Shown: positions 46,767 to 55,986 of the stretch, one piece after another
Numbering within the stretch: the stretch's first letter is position 1
How the letters are laid out: each line of letters starts with the position of its first letter
Origin: Pseudomonas sp. Irchel s3f7
GTDB lineage: Bacteria; Pseudomonadota; Gammaproteobacteria; Pseudomonadales; Pseudomonadaceae
Assembly (NCBI RefSeq): GCF_900187615.1
Contig: NZ_FYDO01000005.1
Location: forward strand, 124,001 to 188,000
Reading direction: 5' to 3'
DNA length: 64,000 nucleotides
The notes under the pieces: model-generated
Database searches by the model: none
Told to the model about the DNA's origin: nothing
Seen by the model: the letters and a program-made list of their open reading frames with translations, nothing else
Translations under genes and position numbers: made by a program

Positions 46767-47867
46767 TCAGGTCATCAGGTGAAGATGGTTGTCCCAGAGC
46801 CCTGCCGGCAGTTCCAGGGGTTTGGCGACGAGGTTTTCCTGACGGCAATCGTAGTAGCGGCAACGTCCCTGACCCGAGGTCACGACAAAGCCATCGGCCA
46901 CTGCGCCGACCCCGGCGCAATCGGGAAGCGGCGCATCCAGGCGCACTTCGCCGCTGTCCAGGTCCCAGATAAAAAAGCGATTGCCCCGTGGCGCGGTCAA
47001 CGCCACCAGGCGCAAGTCACTGTGCACCGCGACGCTGGCGGTGTAATGCCCCATGGCCTGCAACTGGTGCTCAGGCACCGGGAACGCCACGAACGGCTGG
47101 CCGGGGCGCTTGATCGCCAGCAGCTCCGACGATTCGTGGGCCGCGCCCATGAATTGCTGCCCGGCGACGATGGTGCCGTCACTGGCAATCCCCAGGTGAC
47201 GCACGCTGTTCATCTGCTGGGCGAGGGTTTCCTTGCTCAGCAGGGTGCCGTCGCGTTGCATCAGGACCAGGCTCGGTTCCATGGCGTTGAGATTCATCTC
47301 GACCCGGCTTTCGGCCTCGGTACGAATCCCGCCGTTGGCCACCACCAGGGTTTCGCCGTCGGGCATCCACGACACCTGATGCGGGCCGATGCCATGGGTA
47401 GAAATCTCGCCGCTGTGCACCAGCCGTTCGCCTTCGAATTTGTACACCCCGAGCAGACCGCGACCCGGATCGGTGGTGTCGTTTTCGGTGGCGTACAGCC
47501 AGTCGCCGCTCTGGTGAATCACCGCGTGACCGTAGAAGTGCCGGTTCGGTTGCGACGTTACGGTTTGCAGCAGCGCACCGTCGCGCAGGTCGACCAGGTA
47601 GCTCTCGGTGCCAGGGCGACGGGCGACAAACAGCGCAATCGGCAGCGTCGGGTGGTTGATGATGTCGTGGCAACGCTGGCCGACCCGGGTGGCAAACACC
47701 TGGGTGCCGTCCAGCCGATAACCCACGGCGTAATGCTTGCCGTCGGTATCGTCCCGCGCTGAAAGCAGCAGCGGGCTTTGGTCCTTTTGCCGGAACAGCT
47801 TCCAGCCGCCCAGCGTCATCGCACCCAGCAGCAAACTACCTAATGTCAGAGCCTGGCGTCGCAGCAT
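46767..47867 (-). CDS. DUF1513 family protein, predicted periplasmic beta-propeller
   Basis: The 366-residue product begins with a twin-arginine-like signal (MLRRQALTLGSLLLGAM), and the mature part shows repeated strand-rich units typical of a beta-propeller (for example YAVGYRLDGTQVFAT, HQVSWMPDGETLVVANGG, HYTASVAVHSDLRLVALTAPRG). DUF1513 proteins have no proven role but are regularly found with imelysins and di-haem oxidoreductases in iron-controlled clusters. ATG 47867 is preferred because GAGGG lies 8 bases upstream; ATG 47882, which overlaps the preceding stop (TGATG), is the alternative. It is the last gene of the four-gene operon. Confidence 0.85.
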   Translation of the reverse strand: MLRRQALTLGSLLLGAMTLGGWKLFRQKDQSPLLLSARDDTDGKHYAVGYRLDGTQVFATRVGQRCHDIINHPTLPIALFVARRPGTESYLVDLRDGALLQTVTSQPNRHFYGHAVIHQSGDWLYATENDTTDPGRGLLGVYKFEGERLVHSGEISTHGIGPHQVSWMPDGETLVVANGGIRTEAESRVEMNLNAMEPSLVLMQRDGTLLSKETLAQQMNSVRHLGIASDGTIVAGQQFMGAAHESSELLAIKRPGQPFVAFPVPEHQLQAMGHYTASVAVHSDLRLVALTAPRGNRFFIWDLDSGEVRLDAPLPDCAGVGAVADGFVVTSGQGRCRYYDCRQENLVAKPLELPAGLWDNHLHLMT

Positions 47868-47881
47868 GGCAGTCGCCCTCA

Positions 47882-48946
47882 TCAGTCACCGTCGTTGGCG
47901 TTGAAGCCCAGTTGGATGCCCAGCGCCTTGGCCAGTTCGCCTTCGTGCAGACGATGGACAACGTTGAGGCTGTCGTAGAGCTCGTTGAGCTGCTGGCGAC
48001 CGGCCTCGTCATTGAGCAAGTCGGTCAGCGAGCGCTTGTTGCTGGCGAACAGTTTCAGTGCGGCGGCGTAGGCAGCGTCGATTTTGTCGGCCAATGGCTT
48101 CTGCTCGCTCGGCAACAGACCACGCAGGCCTTTGTTGTCCACACCTTCCCAGACGGTTTTGGCGGCCGCAAGGCTGGCTTCGAGGCCCGCGAGGGACGAT
48201 TGACTGCGCCAGGCATCGGCCTGGAACGGCTGCGGGACGCCCTTGGTCTGACGACCCATTGGGGTGCCGAGCTTTTTCTTCAGGGTGTCGAGGGCGGTCA
48301 CTTGTACGCGCAGCAGATCAGCGATGGCTTCGTGGGAGTCGGCGTAGCGCTGGTTCGGGAACTTGCTCATCTGCGCGAGCATGCCGTCGGTGTTGTTCCA
48401 GCCTTTCAGGATTTCTTCAGCCAATTGCTTTTGACGTTCGCCAATCGCGATCAGCAGCGGGCAGTATTTGGCTTTCTGCTCAGCGTTGGCCACATCAGGC
48501 TTGCTGTCGAACAGGATGTATTCGTAGGCCGACAGACCCTGCACCACGACACTGGATTTGGCCAGTGCAGCCGCATCGATCTGCGGTTGCGCGGTGACCA
48601 GTTGTTCGACCTGACGGCCGACGAGGTTTTTCTTGTCCGGCCAGAACTGTACTTGCCATGCACGGTTGCCTTCAGCCAGTGGCCCGATCAACAGCGGTTG
48701 CAATTCGGCCCAGGCCTTTTGTGCGTGCAGGAAGTCGGCGCGGGCGGTGTCCAGGGTTTCCTTGCCTTCGCAATAGGCGAGGGCGCTGACGGCCAGTTGG
48801 CGGTCGGCTTCAACCCAGCGGGTGTAGGTCGGCAGGATCACCGATTTGGCGATGGCTGCCGACGTGACCGCTTGCGGGTCCTGGGGCGAACAGGCGCCCA
48901 GCGCAAGGGCGGCAAGGCTGGTGAATAGCAGTTTGGGACGGAACAT
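47882..48946 (-). CDS. Imelysin-family lipoprotein lacking the usual motif His
   Basis: The 354-residue product has a lipoprotein signal (LALGAC with C19). The mature part is an all-helical imelysin-like (peptidase M75 / EfeO-like) fold. In this family a GxHxxE motif is typical; the equivalent here reads GLSAYEY (about residues 138-144), keeping Gly and Glu but replacing His by Ser. Other conserved parts include AWQVQFWPDKKNLVGRQV and YADSHEAIADLLR. Such proteins are thought to handle iron or haem in the periplasm; the peptidase label is doubtful. It sits between the di-haem oxidoreductase and DUF1513 genes. Confidence 0.88.
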   Translation of the reverse strand: MFRPKLLFTSLAALALGACSPQDPQAVTSAAIAKSVILPTYTRWVEADRQLAVSALAYCEGKETLDTARADFLHAQKAWAELQPLLIGPLAEGNRAWQVQFWPDKKNLVGRQVEQLVTAQPQIDAAALAKSSVVVQGLSAYEYILFDSKPDVANAEQKAKYCPLLIAIGERQKQLAEEILKGWNNTDGMLAQMSKFPNQRYADSHEAIADLLRVQVTALDTLKKKLGTPMGRQTKGVPQPFQADAWRSQSSLAGLEASLAAAKTVWEGVDNKGLRGLLPSEQKPLADKIDAAYAAALKLFASNKRSLTDLLNDEAGRQQLNELYDSLNVVHRLHEGELAKALGIQLGFNANDGD

Positions 48947-48973
48947 GTCGGGCTCCCGCTGAAGGAATGCGTG

Positions 48974-50401
48974 TTAAAGGGAATTCAAAAACGCCAGCAA
49001 CGCAGCGCGCTGCTCGGCATTGAAAGACAAAACCTGTTGCTGCGCCGCTGCCGCCTCACCGCCATGCCAGAGCACGGCCTCGAGCAGATTACGGGCGCGG
49101 CCGTCGTGCAGGAACTGCGTGTGACCGCTGACCGCCTGAGTCAGGCCAATGCCCCACAACGGCGGGGTGCGCCAGTCGCGGCCACTGGCCTGGAATTCGG
49201 TACGGTTGTCGGCCAGGCCGTCGCCCATGTCATGCAGCAGCAGATCGCTGTACGGACGAATCACTTGATTGGCCAGTTCAGGTTCGGCAGCGTTGGTTGC
49301 GGTGGTGTATTTCGGTGTGTGGCAGGACTGGCAACCGGCCTGATAGAACAGGCTCTTGCCGGCCAACACTTGCGGTGCACTGACATCACGGCGGGCGGGT
49401 ACGGCGAGGTTACGGCTGTAGAACAGCACCAGGCGCAGGATGTTGTCACTGACTTCCGGCTCGCCATCCGGGCCGTTGCCATTGGGTGCCTGTTTGCAGG
49501 CGATTTGCGTGTCGGTGCAGTCATCAACGGGTTTCAGGCTGGTCGTGAGGCCCATATCACCCGAAAACGCGTGAACATTTTGTTGATTGAGATTGGGTTG
49601 CCCGGCTTTCCAGCCGAATCGTCCGAGAACGGTTTTTTGCTGTGCATCGTCCCAGACCCGGTTCGGGCGCCCGGCGATGCCGTTGTTCGCCTTGGCCTGA
49701 GCCTGCGCGTTGGCCAGGATCGCCTCGTCGGGGATTGCTTCAAGGAGGCCGAGGCCAATCATCGGTGGGGCTACGCGGGCGGAGAATCGGGTGTCCGGGT
49801 GCATCGGTCCGTAGTTTAACCGGGTGATGTTCAGGCTCGGTTTGCGCAATTCGACCTCGGTGCCGTCCTTGAAGCGAATCGGTACGGGCGTGTAGTCAAC
49901 CCGCACTTTGCCTTCCGGTTCCACGCCGGGTACGGCCATGTCCTGGAACTGACCGCCGTAGACGGGCTCGGGCACGACGCCGATTTGTTCGATGACCTTG
50001 GCGTAGGCCGGTGCATCGGGGATCGACAGGCGCACCAGCATCGATACCGCGTTCTGTGCGCCGGGCTCGGGTGGATGACCCCGGCCATCCTTGATGTGGC
50101 AACCCTGGCAGGCGTTGGTGTTGAACAGCGGGCCGAGGCCATCGCGTGCAGTGGTGGTCGACGGAGCGATCACCCACGGGTTACGGAAAAAGCTGTTGCC
50201 GACGCTGAAATCCACGCGCCGTGACGGCGGGAGGTTGGCGGAGGGCAGGGAAAACGAATTTTGATCGGTCTTGCGCACGGTCGCGCTGCCACCGGAGCGG
50301 GCTTCGCCGGGTTCGGCCTGGGTGAATTTCGGGGCGTCATCGCAGGCACTCAGGCCCAAGGCCAGAAACAGTGCGGACAAGCGAAGCAGCAGCGAGGGCA
50401 T
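48974..50401 (-). CDS. Di-haem cytochrome c oxidoreductase lipoprotein (DUF1111, 'thiol oxidoreductase')
   Basis: The 475-residue product has a lipobox (LGLSAC, C20) and two CxxCH haem c motifs: CQGCH (about residue 108) and CQSCH (about 365). The intervening region fits the di-haem oxidoreductase family related to MauG and cytochrome c peroxidase. It should be anchored in the periplasm. A redox role on iron between the two imelysins, for example oxidation or reduction during uptake, is inferred from context only. ATG 50401 has a CAGGA ribosome site; a TTG/ATG extension upstream is less likely. It lies 27 bases before the second imelysin gene. Confidence 0.9.
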   Translation of the reverse strand: MPSLLLRLSALFLALGLSACDDAPKFTQAEPGEARSGGSATVRKTDQNSFSLPSANLPPSRRVDFSVGNSFFRNPWVIAPSTTTARDGLGPLFNTNACQGCHIKDGRGHPPEPGAQNAVSMLVRLSIPDAPAYAKVIEQIGVVPEPVYGGQFQDMAVPGVEPEGKVRVDYTPVPIRFKDGTEVELRKPSLNITRLNYGPMHPDTRFSARVAPPMIGLGLLEAIPDEAILANAQAQAKANNGIAGRPNRVWDDAQQKTVLGRFGWKAGQPNLNQQNVHAFSGDMGLTTSLKPVDDCTDTQIACKQAPNGNGPDGEPEVSDNILRLVLFYSRNLAVPARRDVSAPQVLAGKSLFYQAGCQSCHTPKYTTATNAAEPELANQVIRPYSDLLLHDMGDGLADNRTEFQASGRDWRTPPLWGIGLTQAVSGHTQFLHDGRARNLLEAVLWHGGEAAAAQQQVLSFNAEQRAALLAFLNSL

Positions 50402-50535
50402 CAGACATCCTGCAGACGAGCAAAACAAGGGCGCAAAGTCTAACAGGGCAGGGGAATTTGAATAAGAGGAATTATCGTTTGCTTGGATTTGTAGGCGGTG
50501 GCGCAGGTTGAGATCTGTTGGTCTTGCCGTTGAGA

Positions 50536-50570
50536 AGATCGCAGCCTCGTTTCACTCGACAGCTCCTACA
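50536..50570. repeat. Solitary REP half-element (AGATCGCAGCCTCG family)
   Basis: A single 35-base arm, closely similar to 32899-32933 with a few changes, lies between the icmP terminator and the DUF1111 gene. Its inverted partner is missing or badly decayed (traces near 50490-50510). Confidence 0.6.
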
Positions 50571-50593
50571 GGATTAGTGGTGTTCCGGCGAAC

Positions 50594-50624
50594 AAAAAAG
50601 GCGACCCGAAGGTCGCCTTTTTAT
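50594..50624. terminator. Rho-independent terminator or attenuator after icmP
   Basis: The 12-bp stem AAAAAGGCGACC / GGTCGCCTTTTT with a CGAA loop lies 15 bases past the icmP stop. If it works fully, the downstream di-haem and imelysin genes need another promoter; partial read-through would make icmP the most abundant message. Confidence 0.8.
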
Positions 50625-50638
50625 TCAGTCAGCGTTGA

Positions 50639-51979
50639 TCAGAATTCGTGATCAGCGTTGTCCGGGTTCAGGTCGCTGATGCCCAGTTTGCCTGCGGCAG
50701 CTTCGATCGAGCCGGTCTGCTTGACCAGGGAAGCGATGGCGTCGCGAACGATCTGGTTGCCGGCGGTGTTACCGGCGGCGATCAGTTGGTCGTAGTGCTC
50801 ACCCTTGTTGGCGTGGTCGACGATCACTTGCATCTTCGCTTCGGTCGCTGCGAGGTCGGCTTTCAGCGCCGTGTCGGCAGCCGGGTCGGCTTTGGCCACC
50901 AGGGACGACAGGCTGGCGCCGGTCATTTTGGTGCCATCGACGCGAGTGTATTCACCCAGGTAGACGTTCCGGATGCCTTTGGCATCGTAGAACTGCGAGT
51001 TGTGGGTGTTGTCGCTGAAGCAATCGTGTTCGTCTTCAGGGGAGTTGGCTTCCAGGGAAACCTTCATGCGCTCGCCTGCCAGTTCGCCCAGGGACAGGCT
51101 GCCCATGCCGAACAGCATTTTGCGCAGACCGGTTTCCACCGGTTCGGCTTGCAGAGTGGCGCGGTAGTTGTCAGCCACGTTTGGCTTCCAGTTACCGACC
51201 ATTTCTTCCAGGTCGCTGACCAGCAGCTGAGTGACAGACTTCAGGTAAGCGCGACGACGATCGTTGTGACCACCGGTGGCGCCTTTGCCTTCCAGGTAGT
51301 CGGAAGCTGGACGGTTGCCGGCGCCTGGGCCGGTACCGTTCAGGTCCTGGCCCCAGAGCAGGAATTCAATGGCGTGGTAGCCGGTGGCAACGTTGGCCTC
51401 GGAACCACCCAGCTCGTTCAGGCTGGCGAGTTTTTCCGGGGTGATGTCTTTTACGTCAACCTTGTCTTCGCCGACCTGGATTTGCGTGTTGGCGATGATG
51501 TTGGCGGTAGCGCCAGGGTTGCCCAGCGCGTGTTCATAGGACTTGTCGACGTAGTCGATCAGGCCTTCGTCCAATGGCCAGGCGTTCAGCTGACCTTCCC
51601 AGTCGTCGATGATGGTGTTGCCGAAGCGGAACACTTCACTCTGCAGGTACGGAACGCGTGCTGCGATCCAGGCAGCCTTGGCGGCTTTCAGCGTGTCGGC
51701 GTTCGGCTTGGCGAGGAATGCGTCGACGGCTGTTTGCAGGGTCTTCGCAGTGGATTCGGCATCGCTGTAAACGGCGAAGACGATGTCGGCGTAATGGGCG
51801 ACAACGGCTTTGCCGGCGGCTTCGTCGACTTTGCCGGCAGCGGCAGGTGCAGCGGCTGGAGCAGCAGCAGTGCTGGCAGCTGGTGCAGGAGCGGCAGCTT
51901 TGTCTTTGCCTTCACCGCAACCGGCGAGGGAAATAGCGATGGCCAACAGACTGGCGGTAGCCAGAGGCATACGAATCAT
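50639..51979 (-). CDS. icmP: Imelysin-family lipoprotein IcmP (EfeO/IrpA-like)
   Basis: The 446-residue product has a lipobox (SLAGC, C21), an Ala/Pro-rich linker (about residues 28-52) and two imelysin repeats. The conserved GxHxxE motif is GYHAIEFLLWG (about 199-208). The C-terminal half contains ERMKVSLEANSPEDEHDCFSDN-type residues common in IrpA/IcmP proteins. P. aeruginosa IcmP was described as an insulin-cleaving outer-membrane metalloproteinase, but the family is now linked to iron uptake. ATG 51979 has an AGGA ribosome site at 8 bases; ATG 51988 is too close to it. A Fur-like palindrome lies upstream. Confidence 0.92.
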   Translation of the reverse strand: MIRMPLATASLLAIAISLAGCGEGKDKAAAPAPAASTAAAPAAAPAAAGKVDEAAGKAVVAHYADIVFAVYSDAESTAKTLQTAVDAFLAKPNADTLKAAKAAWIAARVPYLQSEVFRFGNTIIDDWEGQLNAWPLDEGLIDYVDKSYEHALGNPGATANIIANTQIQVGEDKVDVKDITPEKLASLNELGGSEANVATGYHAIEFLLWGQDLNGTGPGAGNRPASDYLEGKGATGGHNDRRRAYLKSVTQLLVSDLEEMVGNWKPNVADNYRATLQAEPVETGLRKMLFGMGSLSLGELAGERMKVSLEANSPEDEHDCFSDNTHNSQFYDAKGIRNVYLGEYTRVDGTKMTGASLSSLVAKADPAADTALKADLAATEAKMQVIVDHANKGEHYDQLIAAGNTAGNQIVRDAIASLVKQTGSIEAAAGKLGISDLNPDNADHEF

Positions 51980-52037
51980 GGCGAACATCCTGCTTCGATA
52001 AGGGGTGGTATGGCGCTGTCTAAGCGCAAAACTGCGA

Positions 52038-52062
52038 CATAATGCAAATCTTTCGCATTATG
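52038..52062 (-). promoter_or_regulatory. Fur-box-like palindrome upstream of icmP
   Basis: Perfect 8-bp arms CATAATGC and GCATTATG enclose 9 bases. The 19-mer starting at 52038 matches the Fur consensus at 13 of 19 positions by eye. It lies 59-83 bases upstream of icmP, fitting iron repression of this cluster. Confidence 0.55.
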
Positions 52063-52116
52063 TGTAAAGGGTTGCAGGTGGAAATATTTCTTATTCATGG
52101 GGCTGCAAGCTCACTC

Positions 52117-52216
52117 TGTAGGAGCGAGCTTGCTCGCGATGAACGTGGGGACAGCGCGTTTTTTCAGGCTAAACGCATCATCATTCACGACCATCGCGAG
52201 CAAGCTCGCTCCTACA
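52117..52216. repeat. REPIN-type inverted pair (TGTAGGAGCGAGCTTGCTCGCGA family)
   Basis: Arms at 52117 onward and to 52216 are a clean inverted repeat of about 24 bp. The element lies directly after the bifA stop codon and upstream of the icmP control region. Confidence 0.8.
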
Positions 52217-52221
52217 GGGGG

Positions 52222-54273
52222 TTACAAGATAGCGGCGTTGGTGCGCTGGGCCTGCTTCAAGTAAGCGCTCAGTTCCCTTGATGGCAGGGGCTTGCTGTAA
52301 AAGTAACCCTGACCTTCATGGCAACCTTCCGAGATGATGTAGGCCTCTTGCTCAGCGGTTTCCACGCCTTCGGCAATCACCTGCATGCCCAGGCTCTTGC
52401 CCAACTGGATGATGGCCCGAACGATGGTTGCATCGTCGTCGTCATCGAGCAGATCCTGAACGAAGCCCTTGTCGATCTTGATCTTGTCCAGCGGCAGGCT
52501 TTTCAGATAGCTCAAGGACGAGTAGCCCGTACCGAAGTCGTCGATGGCAATCAGCGCGCCGGAGCGACGCAGGCTGAGCAAATGCTGGGCTGCGGTGCTG
52601 ATGTCTTCCATCAGGCCGGTTTCGGTGACTTCGAGCTCGAGGCTGCGTGGCGGCAGGCGGTACATCTGCATCAGGTTGTTGACCACCCGTGGCAGCTCGG
52701 CGTGGTGCAACTGTACGGTAGACAAATTGACCGCCATGCGCAGGTCGCTGAAGCCCAGGTCGTGCCACTCGCGCAATTGCTTGCAGGCCTGATCCAGCAC
52801 CCATTCCCCAATGGCAATGATGGTGCCGTTCTGTTCGGCCAGCGGGATGAATTGGTCGGGTGGCACCAGCCCGTGGTCGGGGTGCTGCCAGCGAATCAAC
52901 GCTTCGACACCGACCACCCGGTGATCGCGATAACTGATTTGTGGTTGATAGACGAGGTAGAACTGGTTGCGGGTCAGCGCATCACGCAGGTCTTTTTCCA
53001 GTTCGCGGCGTCGCCGCATTTCGGTGTCGACGCTGGCGATATAGAACTGATAACGGTTGCGCGAGCGGGTCTTGGCCAGGGTCATGGTCTGCTCGGCTTT
53101 CTGCAACAGCTTCTCGGTGCTGTCGCCGTCCTCCGGGAACAGGGTGATGCCGATGGTGGCGCGCAGGCGGATCTCCTGATGATCGAGGGCAAACGCCGCT
53201 TCCAGGTCATCGAGAATGCTTTGCGCCAGTTCGGCAGCCTCGTAGGGCTGCTCGATATCGGCCTGCACCAGGGCGAACTGGTCGCCACCGAGGCGGGCGA
53301 GGGCGCCTAGACGCCCGCTATGACCACGCAGCCGATCGGCCAGGGCCAGCAGCAACTGGTCACCGGTCTGGTAGCTGAATTGTTCGTTGATGCCTTTGAA
53401 GTCATCGAGCCCGACACACAACACAGCGACCCGCCGTTGCAGTTTGCCAGCGTCAATGAGGATCCTGTCCAGTTGCGTTTGCAATTGCTGACGGTTCGGC
53501 AGGCCGGTGAGGAAGTCATACTGGGCCATGCGCAACAGGCTGTTTTCTGCTTCATGGCGCAGGTGGGTGTTGCGCTCGATGGATTCGAGCAACTGGTTGG
53601 CGGTGTTGATCCAGATCCCCAGTTCGTTTTTCTCATGTCCCTTGAGTTGCGGGATTTTGTGTTCGCTGGGGCGGTCCGGGTTGATTTCCGTCAGGTGCTC
53701 GATGATCCGCGACAGTGGTTTGGTCAGCAGCCAGTGGTAGACCAGATACAGCACTAACCCCATCGCCAGGGCGCGCAATACGCCGGAAATGAAGATGATC
53801 ACCGAGCTGACAATGAACCCCTGGCCATAGGTGGCGGTATCGAGGGTAATGCTCAGGTCACCGTAGTACTCGCTGTACGGACCGCGTCCTACCAGTTGGG
53901 TGGTGAACGTGCGCTCCTTGCCCAGGATCAGGTCGGTCAGCCAACGAGTATTGGACTGCTGCAACTCGCGGGACTTTTGCGCGAGCATGGCTTCATTGGG
54001 ATGGCCGATGGAGGCCTGGCGCACGGCATCGTCCTGAAACAGACCTTCGATAACCTGCATGCCCATTTCCCTGTCCAGGCTGTAAACGGCCTGGGTCGAG
54101 GGATCGCGAAACATGTCGAGGATGCGGTCGGCGTCGCCGGCGACGGCCTGGCGTGTGTTATAGGCATCGAAAACAATCTGCGCGCAGCTCAAGACCACGC
54201 CGACGATCAATGCCGACAGGAGCACGACCCGGAGCAACTTCACCGACAAGCTGTTCTTGAGTTCCAGCTTCAA
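52222..54273 (-). CDS. bifA: c-di-GMP phosphodiesterase BifA (TM, degenerate GGDEF, EAL)
   Basis: The 683-residue inner-membrane protein has two TM helices (about residues 11-35 and 153-180) around a periplasmic loop, a GGDEF-like domain (about 250-410) whose signature reads GGDQF (about 328), and an EAL domain (about 425-680) with EALIRW, the DDFGTGYSS loop and EGVETAEQ. BifA degrades c-di-GMP and so counters biofilm formation and favours swarming in P. aeruginosa; GGDQF is the same deviation as in that protein, as remembered. ATG 54273 gives family length. It lies upstream of icmP and downstream of sodB, matching P. aeruginosa order. Confidence 0.93.
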   Translation of the reverse strand: MKLELKNSLSVKLLRVVLLSALIVGVVLSCAQIVFDAYNTRQAVAGDADRILDMFRDPSTQAVYSLDREMGMQVIEGLFQDDAVRQASIGHPNEAMLAQKSRELQQSNTRWLTDLILGKERTFTTQLVGRGPYSEYYGDLSITLDTATYGQGFIVSSVIIFISGVLRALAMGLVLYLVYHWLLTKPLSRIIEHLTEINPDRPSEHKIPQLKGHEKNELGIWINTANQLLESIERNTHLRHEAENSLLRMAQYDFLTGLPNRQQLQTQLDRILIDAGKLQRRVAVLCVGLDDFKGINEQFSYQTGDQLLLALADRLRGHSGRLGALARLGGDQFALVQADIEQPYEAAELAQSILDDLEAAFALDHQEIRLRATIGITLFPEDGDSTEKLLQKAEQTMTLAKTRSRNRYQFYIASVDTEMRRRRELEKDLRDALTRNQFYLVYQPQISYRDHRVVGVEALIRWQHPDHGLVPPDQFIPLAEQNGTIIAIGEWVLDQACKQLREWHDLGFSDLRMAVNLSTVQLHHAELPRVVNNLMQMYRLPPRSLELEVTETGLMEDISTAAQHLLSLRRSGALIAIDDFGTGYSSLSYLKSLPLDKIKIDKGFVQDLLDDDDDATIVRAIIQLGKSLGMQVIAEGVETAEQEAYIISEGCHEGQGYFYSKPLPSRELSAYLKQAQRTNAAIL

Positions 54274-54604
54274 AGGGTTATTCCTTGTTCCGTGCGGGTA
54301 GCATCAAGTTGCCATGAGTATTGGCAATCCCGTGATGCCAGTCAAAGGGACAATCATCCATGGGAAATTTTGCCTGCAGCTTGGCCGATATGCAGCATCT
54401 GAAACCATTAGCCTATCGCACTGTGTCGGTTGTCGAGTCCTTCAACTTGAGGGGGAGGTGCAGATATTTTCCATGTGTTTGATGTTAGCCCCCTGTGGCG
54501 TGGGGGCAAGGGCGATAACGCCTGTTTCAATGTCGGAAAATGTCCGTGGCATCAGGCGAAAAAAAACCCGGCATGAAAGCCGGGTTTTTTGACTGGCGTC
54601 GAGC
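54274..54604. other. Spacer between bifA and sodB
   Basis: The 331-base gap holds the bifA upstream region, a 6-bp GCCCCC/GGGGGC hairpin near 54487-54507 and the sodB terminator. No gene is seen; small open frames here lack ribosome sites. Confidence 0.5.
54561..54590. terminator. Rho-independent terminator of sodB
   Basis: The 12-bp stem AAAAAACCCGGC / GCCGGGTTTTTT with an ATGAAA loop lies 15 bases past the sodB stop on the minus strand. Confidence 0.85.
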
Positions 54605-55201
54605 TTAAGCGGTGAAGGTTTTGCCTTCGAACTGCTCAGCCACGAACTTCCAGTTGACCAGGTTCCAGAACGCCTCGACATACTTCGGACGAACGTTGCG
54701 GTAGTCGATGTAGTAAGCGTGTTCCCAGACGTCGCAGGTCAGCAGCGGGGTGTCGCCGTTGGTCAGCGGGTTGCCGGCGCCGATGGTGCTGGCCAGGGCC
54801 AGGGAACCGTCAGCCTTTTTCACCAGCCAGCCCCAGCCGGAACCGAAGGTGCCGATGGAGGTTTTGCTGAACTCTTCCTTGAACTTGTCGAACGAACCGA
54901 AAGCCGCGTTGATGGCTTCAGCCAGCGCGCCGGTTGGTTGACCGCCAGCGTTTGGCGCCAGGCAGTTCCAGTAGAAAGTGTGGTTCCAGACCTGAGCGGC
55001 GTTGTTGAAGATGCCACCCGAGGAAGTCTTGACGATTTCTTCCAGGGTCTTGCCTTCGAACTCGGTGCCTGGCACCAGGTTGTTCAGGTTCACGACGTAG
55101 GTGTTGTGGTGCTTGTCGTGGTGAAATTCCAGAGTTTCCTCGGAAATGTGCGGCTGCAGAGCATCGTGTGCGTAAGGCAGTGGCGGCAATTCGAAAGCCA
55201 T
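54605..55201 (-). CDS. sodB: Superoxide dismutase [Fe]
   Basis: The 198-residue enzyme [20 protein letters not shown]... converts superoxide to H2O2 and O2. All four metal ligands are in place: H27, H74, D157 and H161 ([11 protein letters not shown]). Iron-type markers such as the [14 protein letters not shown] segment distinguish it from Mn-SOD. ATG 55201 is chosen because it gives the classic N-terminus; an in-frame extension to 55249 is not needed. No Fur box or sRNA site was sought in detail. Confidence 0.97.
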   Translation of the reverse strand: MAFELPPLPYAHDALQPHISEETLEFHHDKHHNTYVVNLNNLVPGTEFEGKTLEEIVKTSSGGIFNNAAQVWNHTFYWNCLAPNAGGQPTGALAEAINAAFGSFDKFKEEFSKTSIGTFGSGWGWLVKKADGSLALASTIGAGNPLTNGDTPLLTCDVWEHAYYIDYRNVRPKYVEAFWNLVNWKFVAEQFEGKTFTA

Positions 55202-55377
55202 GGTGAATCTCCTAATCAGGTCAGGTGCGGTGAGCGCAAGGCCGATCACGGGCGGCCAGACAAGCGCCGGGGAGTTTGTACTCTTTGCGGCGCAGGTGTC
55301 GGATCATAGCACCGGGGTTGCGGCATAACCACGCAACAACTGTGTGGAATAGAGGTTCCAGAGCCTTTTGGAATAAC

Positions 55378-55980
55378 TTATCCGGCGCTGATCAGCTGGA
55401 ACGCTACCGCGAACATCATCACCGCGACCAACAGGTCGAGAATTCGCCAGGTGCTCGGGCGGGCGAGCCAAGGGGCCAGCCATGCCGCGCCGAGTGCCAG
55501 GGTGAAAAACCACAGCAGCGATGCACTGGCGGCGCCCACCACGTAGGCACCGGGTTCTGTTTGCTGGGCACCGAGGGAGCCGATCAGCAGAACGGTGTCC
55601 AGATAGACATGTGGATTGAGCAACGTCACCGCCAGGGCGCTGAGCATGACGGCGCGCAATGAACGCACGGTCTGATTTTCACCCTGTTGCAGGCTCTGAC
55701 TGGAAAAGGCCCGACGCAGCGCCTGGCTGCCGTACCAGATCAGGAATGCCGCACCGCCCCAGCGGGCAATCGCCAGCAACGTCGGATTCTGCGCCAGCAC
55801 CGTCGCCAGCCCGAACACGCCGGCGGCCACGAGCAGGGCGTCACAGGCTACGCACAGTGCTGCGACCGGCAGGTGATGCTCACGCCGCAAACTTTGCGCC
55901 AGCACAAACGCATTTTGGGTCCCGATCGCCATGATCAGGCCGAAGGCCACCAACAGGCCGTTCACATAACTTTGCCACAT
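55378..55980 (-). CDS. argO: LysE/ArgO family amino-acid exporter
   Basis: The 200-residue inner-membrane protein has six TM segments and the LysE/ArgO signature GLLVAFGLIMAIGTQNAFVL at its N-terminus, with the NPHVYLD motif in TM4. ArgO exports arginine or lysine analogues and is activated by ArgP. Here it follows the ACT gene by 6 bases and argP is divergently transcribed nearby, which strongly supports ArgP control. The exact substrate (Arg versus Lys) cannot be read from sequence. Confidence 0.87.
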   Translation of the reverse strand: MWQSYVNGLLVAFGLIMAIGTQNAFVLAQSLRREHHLPVAALCVACDALLVAAGVFGLATVLAQNPTLLAIARWGGAAFLIWYGSQALRRAFSSQSLQQGENQTVRSLRAVMLSALAVTLLNPHVYLDTVLLIGSLGAQQTEPGAYVVGAASASLLWFFTLALGAAWLAPWLARPSTWRILDLLVAVMMFAVAFQLISAG

Positions 55981-55986
55981 TGCGTT

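Noticed and set aside
50639..51979. IcmP as a plain protease virulence factor
   Set aside because: The imelysin fold and operon partners point to iron handling; the protease label comes from early work on the P. aeruginosa protein and cannot be supported from sequence.
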